From: Ophioderma brevispina
Lineage: Eukaryota > Echinodermata > Ophiuroidea > Amphilepidida > Ophiodermatidae
Reading direction: 5' to 3'
DNA: 64,000 bases
Assembly: GCA_023653785.1 (NCBI GenBank)
Contig: JAMKCH010005481.1
Location: 1 to 64,000, forward strand
Each line of letters begins with the position of its first letter. Positions within the stretch are counted from its first letter, which is position 1. Of the stretch, positions 25,901 through 37,610 are shown one piece after another. Below the pieces are notes generated by a model. It worked only from the letters and a program-made list of their open reading frames with translations. It did no database searches and was not told the DNA's origin. Made by a program: the position numbers and the translations under genes.

Positions 25901-28900
25901 ATGTCACAATGACATCATAATCATATACTAGTAGGATGTTTTAAATTTAAAACTCATGTTTTAAAAACATCCATGGTTAGACTGGGTTTTATACACTGGA
26001 TACTGCCAAAGCCAGGTATATTTATTTAACCTATCTTAGTCATGTTAATGTAATATTATTTTTTTACACAGTAAAAATAAAATATGGCTGCCAAATGAAA
26101 AAAAAAAAGTGGATAAAATGAAAATACAAATAGTAAAAAAAAATAAATAAAGTGAACCTTTTGAAATTGATTCAGCATGTTTGGGCCTGAATTTCTACAT
26201 TACATCCAAATAGTTTAGAAGCAATCAAAGTGTTTATTGTTCTGTATTTGTGAATGAAGAAGAGATGTGAAACCCCAAACCAACCCACAAATCTCTCCTG
26301 CACATAGTGCAGGCAAGATAATGGAGAGCCAACGGGGAAAGCAACTGCCCTGCCCTGGTTGGGAATCTGATGCAACAATGGCAATTGAAGCGGAGCAAAA
26401 TGACTTCCAAACCCAACCAGGTGAAAAGCGAGAAGGGGACTAAAAGAAGGCACTTAGTGTTGACCTGCTCACCCTAGGAAATGCTTTTCCAGTAGGGAGA
26501 GGAGATAAAGAAAATACTCGTAACCAGGGAGGTGGTGGGTGGGAAGCAGATGCACCTATGGTGAGCACAACTCATATGCCGCTTCACCCTAATATACCAA
26601 CCAAGGGTGCCAACATGGGTGCCACGCATGTAGAGCGAGATAAGAGTAGGACATCCATTGCTTCAACAATAAACCAAGTTAAGAAACCTAACCTTTCCCT
26701 CTTTTTGGTGAAATTTGATAGTGTTCCCAGATTCCAAATCTGTTATCATTTTGTGCAATGTACATCACTATATGGTGCAACAGCTTGAATCAATATTTGA
26801 AAAAAAATAAGATAATACCACAGTCACATTTTCTTCAAATTATATTGCAGTGGGAAGCATCATCATCTTTGAAATAATAAATATGGCTACCAAAATGGCA
26901 ATGTGAATCCTTCATTGAGACATTCCTTTGGTATCGTCCTCAATTGCTTTGATATGTTGAAAGATGATTAACCTTAGTCAACCATCCCGAGTCAATAATA
27001 TGCTAGATATTTTCTGTAACATGTCTAACCCCCAATAGTAGTATATTTATTTGGTGTTAATGTATAATTATGAATTTTCTTTTTCTATTGACAGCAAATA
27101 AGTACCACCGTTCTTCTTTGTGATAACATAATGCGTCATCAATTCCAGGAAGTTACAAATTTTCTGCTATTTTTTTTTTTTTTTTTTGCTGAAAATTGGA
27201 AGATTTTTAATTTTCAGCCACAATCTTGAAATGTAAAAATGGAATCTTTGTCAAGTGTTTGATTTATGAAAGGAAAAAGCTATTTAGAAAAATAGGGACA
27301 GCAGTCCCAAATAGCTAATCGTCCAAGTATGTGGACAAAGAATAAGAGAGCAATATAATGGCCCTAGGTGACCCCAGAATGTCCTTTGACCTTCCCATCT
27401 GTTACCCCACATAAGACCCCTTGTCTCAATGTATAGAGGACTAAAAAAGGTACAGTAAGTTGAAGAGTGTTAATCAAAATGTGTATACTCGAGCAATATT
27501 AAACCCCCTGAATGACCTTTGACCTCAACTGTTACACCACACAAGCCCAATTGTCTCAATGTTTACGCATACCAAGTATTAACATAATCCATCACTGGAC
27601 TAAAAAGTTATAGTAAGTTGAAAAAGAATCAACCAAAAGGTGTATACTAAATGTTTGAGACACACAGACAGGCAGACATAAGGTCTTTCCGATTGCATCA
27701 GACGGCCTAAAAATCTATTTTGACTTAAAAAAAAAGTAAGTTTCATGCTTACATTATTGTGTAAGAATTGGTAATAGGATCAAAAAGGAAGTCTCAGAGG
27801 TTGCATCAACCTCCCCATCCCAGAACTTTGGCCACCTTCTTTTCCCTCCATCCTGGAAAAGGTGGTGTGATTTTTCACTAAACTGAGAGAAGAGCATGGT
27901 CCTACAATTATCCAAAATTCTTATTCAGTGGGCGGGGGTTTAGTAAGCAAACACGCAATATCATTGGTTGTTGCCTATCTTATATGAGACGATATTAGAT
28001 AGTGCGTCGCCGCTCAAATGTTTACGCGCGCGTGTATAAGGTTACGCAGTGCACGCAGGTAGTACGGGTTGCTTCATTTTTTACAGCGGGGGAATATTTG
28101 TGTTTTTTAAACTAATATTATTGAAATAAAACTATTTTCGGTGATTAAAACAACCAAAACTAAATAAGAATGAGAATAAAAGATAGGATTTGTTGTTTTG
28201 TCTATCTAATATCGTGTCATATTGGATGGGCAGTCCAATATTTTTATCGTAGTGGATACCGGCTGTGCCGGCATCCACTACTCAAAATATTGACTGCCAT
28301 ACAATAAATGACACGATAGTAATAATGGAACCACAAATGCTATCTTTTTTCTCTAAATGTTTCGTCATTTATTAGCCTCCGTCATCACTGGCGAAGGTAT
28401 ATAAAAATAACTCAAAAGTTCAATCACATACTTTCACAGAATTTTCTTTACAGTAGGCCTTTGAAAATCGATCCAACATGTTGAATGAATTATTTAGGGC
28501 TATAGTCCTTCATTCTGTATTTTTAGATTGTGTGCTTGCGCCTCTGCCCTGTGGTGTGTGTGGCAAACTTCAAGCACAGATTTTTGTAATACTATATCCC
28601 TTTCAGTGCAAAATTACTTCAATAGGGGCACGATAAGTTTAAAGTAAACCAAATCTACTTTGGCTTGTTCTATAAACCCATCTAACCGTGGAGTTGTTTA
28701 AACACATTTTTAAAATTTAAAACAGCTCTATATATTATCATGAATATCACTGTGACATCATAAAAAGGGTCATTAAGAGGGAGGAGACACTTAAATAAAC
28801 TAGCAAATCGTTTTCTTAGCAACTAAAGTGGCATTTAAGGTGTTTCAGAAAATGTTTATTAACGAGGAGGGTGAAGTAATGAGATGACACTAAGGAAATG

Positions 28901-31900
28901 TGCCAACAAGTACCAAGTTGCCATTTTGACAGCCATATTTAATATTCCATGATCATGATACTTTTCCCACAATATTTGAACTGCAGTAATAATTTGAGGA
29001 ACTGACGCAGTTTTATTTTTTTTTTAATATTGATTCAAGCTATTACACCATATAACGATTTGTAATCTGGCAGCACTATCAAATATCAGCAAAATATTTG
29101 TATGCCTTTAAAATATTCAGAAAGATAGAAAATGAGGAACATGATATGTACAGGAATGCAACATTAAACTATACCATTTAATGTACTGATTATAGTGAAT
29201 GGGCATGTACAAAAATAACAACATACTAAGCATCTGGCAACACTATCAGCCGTCAAGCAACTGAACTGATAATATTTCATCAAAAACATCCAGAATCATA
29301 GAAAATTAGGCACACATGACCAGAAATGCATCTTCATACAACAATTTGACCAATTAAAACGCACAAATTTCACTATATGAGAAATTTCACAATGTCTCTT
29401 TTTCTGGCAACACCGCCATATGATAAATATATTTCCCGAAGCTGTTCTCATCAGATATGCTTGGGGCAAGGTCTGTTTTACTGACATGCAGAAAGTGAAT
29501 ATTCTAGAAGAGTGCGCAAGTGGAATTTTAATCTTGCCAACATAGGCCAAAAAGTCAATTTTTCATAGTTGTAAAACTTACAGTGTTGCTTGGTCCAAAA
29601 TCCATAGTAAAGAGCATATTTTGAGCACAATTTTTGTTTTTTGAACAGAATGAAGATGGGGCTATTTGATTATGAAACTAAATTTTAAACATAGTGTCAA
29701 CTGTCCAGGCAATGGCACCTTCGGAAAAGGCAAATTTTCACTTTTTCAACTCCAAAATAGCTGAAAATTGCCCAAAACACAAAATGGGCCATTGCTATGG
29801 CAACAGGCCTCATTTGAATAAACAAAGTGCATTTCGGCACATTCCACCCAAAGCCCTTCCACCTCACAAGTTATAAGCAAAATCTATTTTTGACCTTGGC
29901 AAGCTATACTAAACATTTACGTGGGATTGCACTTAATAACAACAAAGAACACAAACCCAGTTCCTGTTTATAACTGGATGAATTGAAATATCGGTGTAAA
30001 ACTTTGTCCCCTTTTCGGAGATTTCATCCAAGTTCGATTTTAAGCGACAACGTTGTATTTTTCGAGGATAATATTTCATTTTTGTCGCGCTTCGTGTGCA
30101 TTTATCTGAGACCTGTGATTTTACCTATTCCGAGGCTCGCACCGACTCTTGGCGGCCCTGGCTTCAATTCTTAATGCACTGCTGCTGCAACTGCCAACTG
30201 GACTAACAAACCTTGCAATGCATTTCAATGTAATTCGTGAGCTGAAAAATAAAAGGTTCTAAAAGGTTGATTGGACCCTTGACCTCTCTGGCGTGTGGTT
30301 GTGAATTAAATTCGCGGAGCTTAGGCTGATTTTTATCTTCATAATCTTCGTTATTTAATTTATTATAATCCGGATACTTCTTTGAAATCTTTTCAGGATC
30401 TTGACTCATCCCTTTCTAAATTGCACACAAATTACTGCAACCATTGTTCAATATGGTTGGCTGGCGATTTCAACTTAAGAGATTTAGATTGGGACAAACA
30501 GTCTATCAAACCAAATAGCAAATTCACATCTCAGTATCAGTATTTTTTTGGATACCTGTACAAAATATCAACTTGACCAAGTGGTCAAAATACCCACTCG
30601 TGGCCCTAATACCCTTGATTTATTTCTTACCACAAATCCCACCTTGATCGATAATATACTTTACCCTTACCTGGGATTGGCGATAGTGATCACGATATTG
30701 TGTGCGTGACTAGTTCAAACCTAAGAGGAAGGTATCACCTAGAAGGAAGATTTATCAATACACCAAGGGTGATATCATACCGGGTGTCTAAAAAAAAGGA
30801 AACCCTAAAATCGCCCTCTAATTCAAGAAGAGAAAAGAGTAAAATGCAAATTGATACATATCTGAAAAGTGCATTTCATTAGGTTTCCGACACCGAAAAA
30901 ATCGGGTCCAAAAGGATACTTATTGACCGAGTTATGTCCGATTGAAAATGTGTACCACTTTTTAATTTTATCCACGGATTGTTACTGTCTTTAGACAAAT
31001 TACACCGTCTCCAAGCACATTCTTTCGTTTATGGTTTCTTTTGTTTTTGCGACAAGGATCAGTTCTGATATAGGAAAGGTTAGTTTCAATTATTAGAAAT
31101 TCCAAGATCTTGCCTCATTCTTCTTTACTGCACTGCTCTGCCCCCTCCCCCACTTGGCCGCCTCTAAGACCATTAAGACGGATATATGCTTGCGCTCTCT
31201 TTTCCATTTCAATAATCGACTTCTAATCATTCTTCTCCGTCGGATGCTTGCAAAGGCAGCGGTTAGTCTATTGCGAAGTTCTGGCAAGTCGGTTAGTCTA
31301 TTGCGAAGTCCTGGCAAGTTCGCTGGTGGTTCCTGTACATACTCTTTAATGATTTCCCTTGGGCAAAGTCTAGCGCAGTCAAATCTGGGGATCTTTGCAA
31401 CAGAATAACCGCTGCCTTCGCATGTATCCGACGGACAATAATGATTAGAAGTCGATTATTGAAATGGAAAAGAGAACGCAAGGCTGCATCCGTGTTAGAG
31501 GCCGCCAACTTCCCCAAGTGGGGGATGGGGGGGGGGGGCAGCGCAATAAAGAAGAATGAGACAAGATCTTGGAATTTCTAATAATTGAAACTAAACTTTT
31601 CAATATCAGAACTGGCACTTGTCGCTAAAACAAAATAAACCATAAACAAAACAATGAGCTTGGAGAATGTGTATTGTCTAAAGACTAGTGAAAAATGTGT
31701 ATTGTCTAAAGACTAGTGAAACAGTAACAATCCGTGGATAAAATGAAAAAGTGGTACAAATTTTCAATTGGCCATAACTCCCCTGTGTCCTATTGGAAAT
31801 ATTTTTTCGGTGTCAGAAACCGGTGTCAGAAATGCACTTTTCAGATGTGTAATAATATGTATGGTTTAATTTTTTTCTCTTCGTGAAATAGAGGGCGTTT

Positions 31901-34900
31901 TGAGGGTCTCCGTGAAAACCTCTCAAGTTTTGGTAATCATTTTGTCAGCGACCTATTAAAATATTCAGTACAATAAAATTGGGATCTTTTGAAAAACAAA
32001 ATATCTGATCTAATGGACTTACATATTCCTATTAAATTCAGTTCTAGTTGATATAACTTACCTTGGTATAACGCACGCCTAAGGCGCATGAGACGCAAAC
32101 TTCACAGGCTCTATAATAAACAACGTACCTCAGGTTCAAAAGAGAATGAATTAATATTCAAAGCATGCAAATTTACATATAAAAAAGAACTTCGTCATGC
32201 GCAAGGTGATTACATAAGATCTACTATGACTGCAAATTTGCATCGAAATACAAAGAGTTTTTGGAAAATAATCAAATCAAAAAGAGTTGACAATAGGGGC
32301 ATTCCTCTCTTGAAACATAATGACCAGGTTACAAACAATACCAAAGATAAAGCTGACATCCTTAACAATTATTTCACATCAGTTTACACTCAGGAGGACT
32401 TAGAAAACCTACCTAATTTGCCAGGTACACCCACTCCTTCTATTTCACCTATTGATATTAACCCGGTGGGTGTCCAAAAATCCTCTAATTTGCAGGCAGA
32501 TAAAGCAGCTGGCCCTGATCAAATCCCATGAAGAATACTTACAGAATGTGCTGCCGAATTGTCACTTATATTATCTGCATTGTTTACTCAGCGTTTGGAT
32601 ACGGGGACCTCCCTGACGATTGGCTAATATCTCACATCACTCCTATCCATAAAAAGGGTAATCATAACCTCCCAAATAATTATAGGCCCATAGCCTTAAC
32701 ATCCATATGCTGCAAAGTCTTAGAGCATATTCTCACTAGTCATATTATGTTCCATCTTGATCAGTACAGTATTTTAAATGATTCACAACATGGTTTTAAA
32801 AAAAGGAGGGGGTGTGATACCCAATTAGTTCTCACTACAAATGATTTAGCTAAATCTTTTGAAAACAAGAAGCAAGTCGATGCTGTTCTATTAGATTTTT
32901 CAAAAGCCTTCGATCGCGTTCCGCATACTCGTCTGCTTATGAAACTTAAGCATCATGGTATCACTGGGAAAATTCACAGATGGATTATTTTTTTTTAAAC
33001 AAAACGTAAACAACAAGTTCTTTTGGAAGGTGTTTTGTCCTCAACTGCCGAGGTTATATCCAGCGTACCCCATGGTACAGTGATTGGTCCCTTGTCCTTT
33101 TTGGTTTATATTAATAACATGCCTGATTGTATTTGCCCCGGAACGAGGTCACGTCTCTTTGCAGACGATGCCCTCATATATAGGGAAATTAATACACCCG
33201 AGGACAAAGTCATTTTCCAACGTGACCTTGATGCTCTCTCGAAGTGGAGTAAAGACTGGCAAATACGTTTTAATACAGACAAATGTTATACTACGCATTT
33301 CACATCCAAAAGATCACCAAAAATTACTCCTTACAGCCTATGTGGCAAAGAATTAGACACCACAGAAAGTCATGCATACTTGGGTATACTATTTAGTAAT
33401 GACCTCAAATGGTCAAATCATATAGATTGAGTCACAAAAGCAAGTAGGAAGGTTATTGGTGTCATAAGAAGGAATTTTAAATCATGTACCCCAGCTGTAC
33501 CTATCGCTCGTCCAACCTAAATTGGAGTACGGCTCCGCTGCATGGTTTCCAAATACCAACAAAGACAAACACAAACTCGATATGGTTCAACGTGCTGCAG
33601 CTAGAATGTTTTTAAATAATTACTCCAGAGACGCAAGTGTGACAGATATGATCTCTCTAAACTGGCAAAGCCTTGAAAAACCGTCGGAAATTTACCGGCT
33701 TATCTATGATGTTCAAGATAACGCATCAATTGGTTGATATTGACTGGCAGGAATTTCTTACAAAACCCATCCGCCAACTTTCGCGCACCCATATGTTATC
33801 TTACCGTCGTCAATTGGCTAAAACTATGGTATATTCAAATAGCTTTTTTTCCCCTGGACGACTCGGCACTGGAACAACTTACCTCACCATTTACTTGATA
33901 TTACTGATTTCAATGCTTTTCAAAGTGGGACTCGTTGATTTCGTTAATGATGATGGCAACTCAACTCACAACCCACTAACCAGTTAGTGTCTGGGTCTCC
34001 AAACTCTAGCGTGATGCAGGAACCTGTTTTGTTGGAGTATAAATGATCCAGAACTGACATTTCGGTCGTTTTGAGATATGGACGTTTTAAGTTCGCAAAC
34101 AAAATGTTTAATCAAATGTACATTTTAAAACCTACACAAATTATAAACCATTTGAAAGCTTAACAAATGTAAATTTCAAAAGTATTATCTCACAAATGTC
34201 AGTTAGAACCTAGTAATCATCATCTCACGATTTGCATGATGAGCCCCCTCATACTCTCATTGCTTGGTAAGAGTTAATTTAAGATCAGTAACATAAATTA
34301 CATTTTGACCACGTTATGCAACCAATTGCCATGAAACGTGAACTCATATGACAAGAAATGTTATTAAATATTCGGGATGCCGTCCATTGTCATTTGAGTA
34401 ATGTAAAGTCAAATTGCACAAAGTATCCATTGAGGAGAAATACTAAAAATGCTAGCACGGTGACCTGAACTGGTGGTATTACTTTGTGCGAAAGAATTAA
34501 TGTTTGCGAACAAATGTTGAGACGTAACATAACCTGTTCTGATGGTCTATTTAAAATAAATGTATGTTTTTCAAACACGAAGTGACCAAATTACTTGGAC
34601 CATCGGAAGTATACAGTTAAAAAAAAAGTAAGTCCCCCCCTGACAAATGTGCATTTTTCTAGACAAGTTAGGCTCCTTAACCTATTACAAAAATGTAAAA
34701 TGTACATGGAAACGTTACACATTTAATGGGCAAAAAAGTTTCACACAGCAGTTGACCTTCTCCCTGAAACGACTTCATTTATTAAATTTGATGAAAAATA
34801 AAAAAATGGCACTTTTTTGCATAGGGCTTTAACAGTCGAGAAATTCAAGTTTTAAAGGTTTTTTTAAAGATTCTTTTTCCCTTATTACTGAACATCCGAT

Positions 34901-36070
34901 TCCCATAAATTTGATACCACATGATAGCTTAGAGTTTCTTCTTTCCATTGGTATCAATTTAAGTTCCACCATTCCCATTATGACGTCACTATGACATCAT
35001 AAGTTTAAAAATACGGGATATAGGGTGAAAATTGATATTTCGCAATATTTCCGACTCAAAAAAGTATATCTAAAACTCTCTGAGTATAAATCTAGTCATA
35101 TCCCATCAAAGAGAGCAAAAACCGTGTGGAAATCGGATATTCCAAACATTTTTGGTGAAAAACACATTTTCCTCTATTCTACACTGTGTACTATGGAAAT
35201 TGACAGTTGTGCTGACATGTGAACTTTATAACGTCAGTCTGACATAATTCTAGGCAAATTGGTACTCGTTTTGGTACCAATGGAAGGAAGATGACCATAG
35301 CTATCCATTGGTACCAAAATCAAGTGTCTGTGGTATTCCTGTGTTGTACTAGGCATGTTGGTACTTCTCCGTCCGGGATTTTCTCGATTGATGCACGAAA
35401 GTGCCATTTTTAATTCGTCATCAAATTTAATAAATGACGTCATTTCAAGGAGAAGATTAACTATTGTGTGATATTTTTTTGCACATTAAATGTGTAACAT
35501 TGCAGTGAACATTTCACATTTTTGTAACAGGTTAAGGAGCCTAACTTTTCCAGAAAAATCTACCTTTGTCAGGGGGGGACTTATTTATTTTGAACTGTAT
35601 ATGATAGTTTTACGGGAGAGAATAAGAGCGTGCGTTTGAAAATTGGTCAAAGGGTCATATAAAGGTAGTGAATGTAGATTAACACTGCAAAATGTCATCA
35701 CGGGCCTTAATGATGATCATGCAAGTATTAAACTTTTGTTCAAGTTGGGATAGGTCACCAAACCTGATTTAATTCATTACCACATGTTTTGAACAATGAA
35801 CGGTGTTGCTAATTATATACAAGTGGTAATGTGGTTTCCGATATAAACGTTTGTCTAAATCTAAAATAATTCTAAAACACGGTATGCCCAATATATCATC
35901 CCATCACAAGTAAATGTATATTTGTATTTTTTCTAGGGTACTACTTTGACATAGGATCCGAGGCAGGCTTCACTTTTCTGGGCGAATTGTCTCTAATCCT
36001 TGCCATTTTAATAACAGCTTCAATTTTTACATATGAAAAGCTTGTTCAACATTTCAAAGAGGATAAATGA
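19099..36070 (+). CDS. SLC16/MCT-like major facilitator transporter, C-terminal part
   Basis: Two plus-strand exons (19099-19919 and 35937-36070) encode most of an MFS transporter resembling monocarboxylate transporters (SLC16), plasma-membrane carriers that usually move small monocarboxylates or related solutes with protons. The joined frame (phase 1 at both ends) gives about 317 residues, so the N-terminal exon or exons with the first membrane helices and the conserved DGGWGW block lie further left or outside the window. Family features: GMGIGIANFSIVAAIPKYC at the start of a helix, an AAGAVG helix, GWREAFLLLGA, a long cytosolic loop, then LVPHA before GLSP, and a last-exon helix with GYYFDIGSEAGFTFLG. 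A single-base deletion near 19562-19570 breaks the frame. The substrate cannot be told from sequence. Confidence 0.8.
19955..20705 (+). repeat. Dispersed repeat family B, left part
   Basis: This segment matches the reverse complement of about 29940-29175 over its whole length, starting with GTGCAACCCCACGTAAATA and including GGTGGAAGGGTTTGGGTGGA and GCCATAGGCAACGGCCATTT. It starts about 35 bases after the transporter exon's donor. It has no convincing open frame and its ends lack terminal inverted repeats. Class unknown. Confidence 0.75.
22860..22920 (+). repeat. Purine-rich tract
   Basis: A nearly pure A/G tract of about 60 bases inside the 2.4-kb element. Open frames here reflect composition, not genes. 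Confidence 0.6.
23500..23755 (+). repeat. Pyrimidine-rich tract
   Basis: About 250 bases of almost only C and T, with C-runs, inside the 2.4-kb element. It accounts for several long spurious frames on both strands. Such tracts can form triplex DNA. Confidence 0.8.
24562..24687. mobile_element. Short hairpin element, family G copy 1
   Basis: A 126-bp unit whose ends are 20-base inverted repeats, starting GGAGTGCCAAATCGTGTGAA. The same end sequence, with one or two changes, bounds the element at 61741-62225, and both continue with ATTTCAATA just inside. It is too short to encode anything. Confidence 0.75.
25330..26040 (+). repeat. Dispersed repeat family B, right part, copy 1
   Basis: It matches the reverse complement of about 29200-28630, with landmarks GATAGTGTTGCCAGAT, CTTGAATCAATATT, ATATGGCTGTCAAAATGGCA and ATGACATCAT in that order. 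It is non-coding. Confidence 0.7.
26700..27150 (+). repeat. Dispersed repeat family B, right part, copy 2
   Basis: Same landmarks and order as the copy at 25330-26040 (GATAGTGTTCCCAGATTCC, CTTGAATCAATATT, AAATATGGCTACCAAAATGG), but shorter and more diverged at its right end. Confidence 0.65.
27370..27700 (+). repeat. Imperfect tandem duplication of about 150 bp
   Basis: Two adjacent diverged units share, in order, CCCCAGAATG/CCCCTGAATG with TGACCT, GTCTCAATGT, GGACTAAAAA and AGTAAGTTGAA, then GTGTATACT. The second unit ends with a CAGACAGGCAGACATA stretch. Confidence 0.6.
28211..28318. repeat. Hairpin of about 108 bp
   Basis: A long imperfect palindrome centred on CCGGC-TGT-GCCGG at 28259-28271, with arms that pair GTAGTGGAT, CAGTCCAATATT and ATCGTGTCAT with their complements. 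Its outer arm also has a 13-base inverted partner at 27987. It is probably a foldback insertion in the transporter intron. Confidence 0.75.
28630..29940 (-). repeat. Dispersed repeat family B, longest copy
   Basis: On the minus strand this copy joins both halves seen separately elsewhere: 29940-29175 matches 19955-20705, and 29200-28630 matches 25330-26040. It suggests an element of about 1.3 kb. The motif GATAGTG(C/T)TGCCAGAT occurs several times within it. It has no coding capacity. Confidence 0.7.
30781..31910. mobile_element. Foldback element inserted in the LINE
   Basis: About 1.13 kb, nearly all of it palindromic: roughly 470-base arms (30781-31255 and 31420-31910) pair throughout, including the segments around GAAATTCCAAGATCTTG/CAAGATCTTGGAATTTC and the outer CGCCCTCT. 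The left end starts CCGGGTGTCTAAAAA. The right end has lost that outermost part. The loop contains a 29-30-base tandem pair at 31259-31319. Half of a related element, ending in the same terminal repeat, lies at 57200-57510. No protein is encoded. It splits the LINE's endonuclease region from its linker, so it arrived after the LINE. Confidence 0.85.
32088..33987 (+). pseudogene. LINE reverse transcriptase, frameshifted
   Basis: About 630 codons spread over three frames encode reverse transcriptase fingers, palm and thumb regions. The palm aspartates are present (LDFSKAFDR and FADD), with F replacing the commoner Y in the YADD box, a substitution seen in many LINEs. The GxxxGxxLGP-like turn is altered to VPHGTVIGPLSF where QG is usual. 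In-frame stops near 32530 and 33428 and frame changes block a full-length product. In the living element this protein would copy its RNA into a nicked chromosomal site. Confidence 0.85.
34041..34230 (+). repeat. Dispersed repeat, related to 37497-37700
   Basis: It shares with 37497-37700 the ordered blocks TTTTGAGATAT, GCTTA(A/G)CAAATGTAAAT, ATCTCACAAA and ATGTCAGTTAGAACC. Diverged and non-coding. Confidence 0.6.
34610..35602. mobile_element. Inverted-repeat element, family A copy 2
   Basis: The left end (TATACAGTT, then AAGTAAGTCCCCC and TGTGCATTTTTCTAG) and the right end (GGGGGGGACTTAT, then TTTTGAACTGTATA) are inverted repeats of about 120 bases, matching the ends at 3501-4171. The middle (about 35000-35260) contains a block also found at about 56925-57050. 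It lies in the transporter intron, just left of the last exon, and encodes nothing. Confidence 0.85.
35937..36070 (+). CDS. MCT-like transporter, last exon
   Basis: The acceptor TTTTTTCTAG ends at 35936. The split glycine codon from the previous exon joins in phase, and the frame continues GYYFDIGSEAGFTFLGEL, then the final hydrophobic helix and a short basic/acidic tail ending EDK with TGA at 36068-36070. The GxxxDxxxS/AG pattern before the last helix is the usual place in SLC16 proteins. The exon is short (134 bases) and 16,017 bases from its partner. An AATAAA signal was not found within the next 100 bases. Confidence 0.85.
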
Positions 36071-37496
36071 AAATAATGACTAACAAAAAGTGAACTTAAA
36101 CTTGAATTAAATAGAGACAGTGCATGTTCTGAAAATGACAAAGCTGACTATCGTGACTAGGAACTACAAGACTACATAAGTTCAACACGCACGAATAACA
36201 TCTAGTGGACAGTGGTCGACTTCAAAGAAAAATGGTACACAAACCCGCAACTCAAAAATATTGGCAACTGAACGTTAGCTTTTGTGTTATGCATCATATG
36301 AAGATTTTCGACAAGGGGAATCATAAACATGATATTTTAGGGGCGGCATCAAAATGGGAACTACGAGTTGCTCGTCAGTTCCGTTCGGTTACTTCCGGTT
36401 GCGAGCGGTTTCTTTTGATCTAAACAATGAAACATGATTCAGCCGACATGAACTGCCGGTCAATCAGTGGGTGAGTTTTGAAGCCACCCTTTGGCTAGAT
36501 TTATATCTTAAGATATATATTATAGATCCTCGTTATTTATTTGAATAGACTTATTTCATTGCTTTTTTCATGTTCGTCCAATGTCATTTTTTGTAATAGT
36601 TTGTATCGTTGCAAAATTACGTTACATACGAATTATGATCGTCATCGGTCATCCTTGGGTACAATGGAGGAATTATTATCAGCATACCGCCCATGCTTTC
36701 CTATCAGCTGTGATTTTTGAATGCTGAAATCAATGTCATTTATGATGGTGTCTTCTGCAACGTTTGGTCTTTCCATCAGAGGGAGTCAAGCAGATCAAGG
36801 ACGAGTCGGATATAACTTGAAGTGAAACATGCAAGTTGGTACTAATGCAATATCGTTAAAATTAGTTGGTACTAATGCAATATCGTTGATAAATCTGATA
36901 GAACGGGGTGCCAAGTGGAAAAATCCACTTTGACTTTGACGATATACTCTGCAACACTTCCTACGAAGCTACGCAAAGGGTTGTGAGTGCGCAAGTTGAT
37001 GAACTTATACTCTGTTATGTTGTGATCTCAGATAGTTGGTTACTTCTTGCTTGAAGGTTTCGTGTGCTTTGATGTTAACAATTGCTTCTGGTAATTAACT
37101 GGGTAATTAACTTTGGCGCCCTTGGGTAGTTTGTGTTACTGACATCACAGCTCACATAAGCATATGAAATGTCTAAAATTCTTCAATATAGTTATAAAAT
37201 GTTACATTTTTTTCCTCCAGTCCAAAGCAGTAAAAAGATAATGGTCATGTATTCGAAGGATGCCTAATTAACAAGGTATAGGTCAAAATAGGTAAAACAA
37301 AATAGTTTATAAAGGGGGTTGAATTTGGCTAAATACGTCAAAGTACGTATGAATAGCCTCATTATATTCATCTTGGAAAATGATTTTGAAAATAGGTATA
37401 GGTAGCTAGCACTATATACAGAGGTTCAAGGCCGCGCACACTTTAGGTTGTTTGAGTTTCAGCCATATTTACATATATACATCTAAGATATTGCGA
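36071..37496. other. Intergenic, nothing recognised
   Basis: Sequence after the transporter stop. The only structure seen is a 24-base unit repeated twice at 36833-36887 (AGTTGGTACTAATGCAATAT... with a 6-base spacer). Confidence 0.4.
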
Positions 37497-37610
37497 GCTG
37501 AGAATTACAAAGTACTAACTGATATTTTGGTCATTTTGAGATATTGGCGTTTTTAAGTTCACGAAAAAAAAGGAATTTTACTAGAAGTGGAAACTTTAAA
37601 AATTTTGAAA

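Larger units (their letters stand above)
30362..34040 (+). mobile_element. CR1/Jockey-like LINE, 5'-truncated, interrupted
   Basis: The plus-strand fragments follow LINE order. First comes the end of an apurinic endonuclease domain (GDFNLRDLDW at about 30465, then LIDNILP and SDHDIV near 30650-30700). After the foldback insertion at 30781-31910 the frame resumes with NLSSFGNHF, then a basic linker and reverse transcriptase: YFTSVYTQE, NYRPIALTSICCKVLEHI, LDFSKAFDRVPH near 32910, and the catalytic box FADDALIY near 33170. A C-terminal tail follows (YGSAAWFP, VQRAAARMFLN). Frame changes occur near 32530, 33000, 33430, 33510 and 33735, so the copy is inactive. The 5' end lacks ORF1 and most of the endonuclease, the usual 5' truncation. 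The 3' end is placed approximately. Confidence 0.9.
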
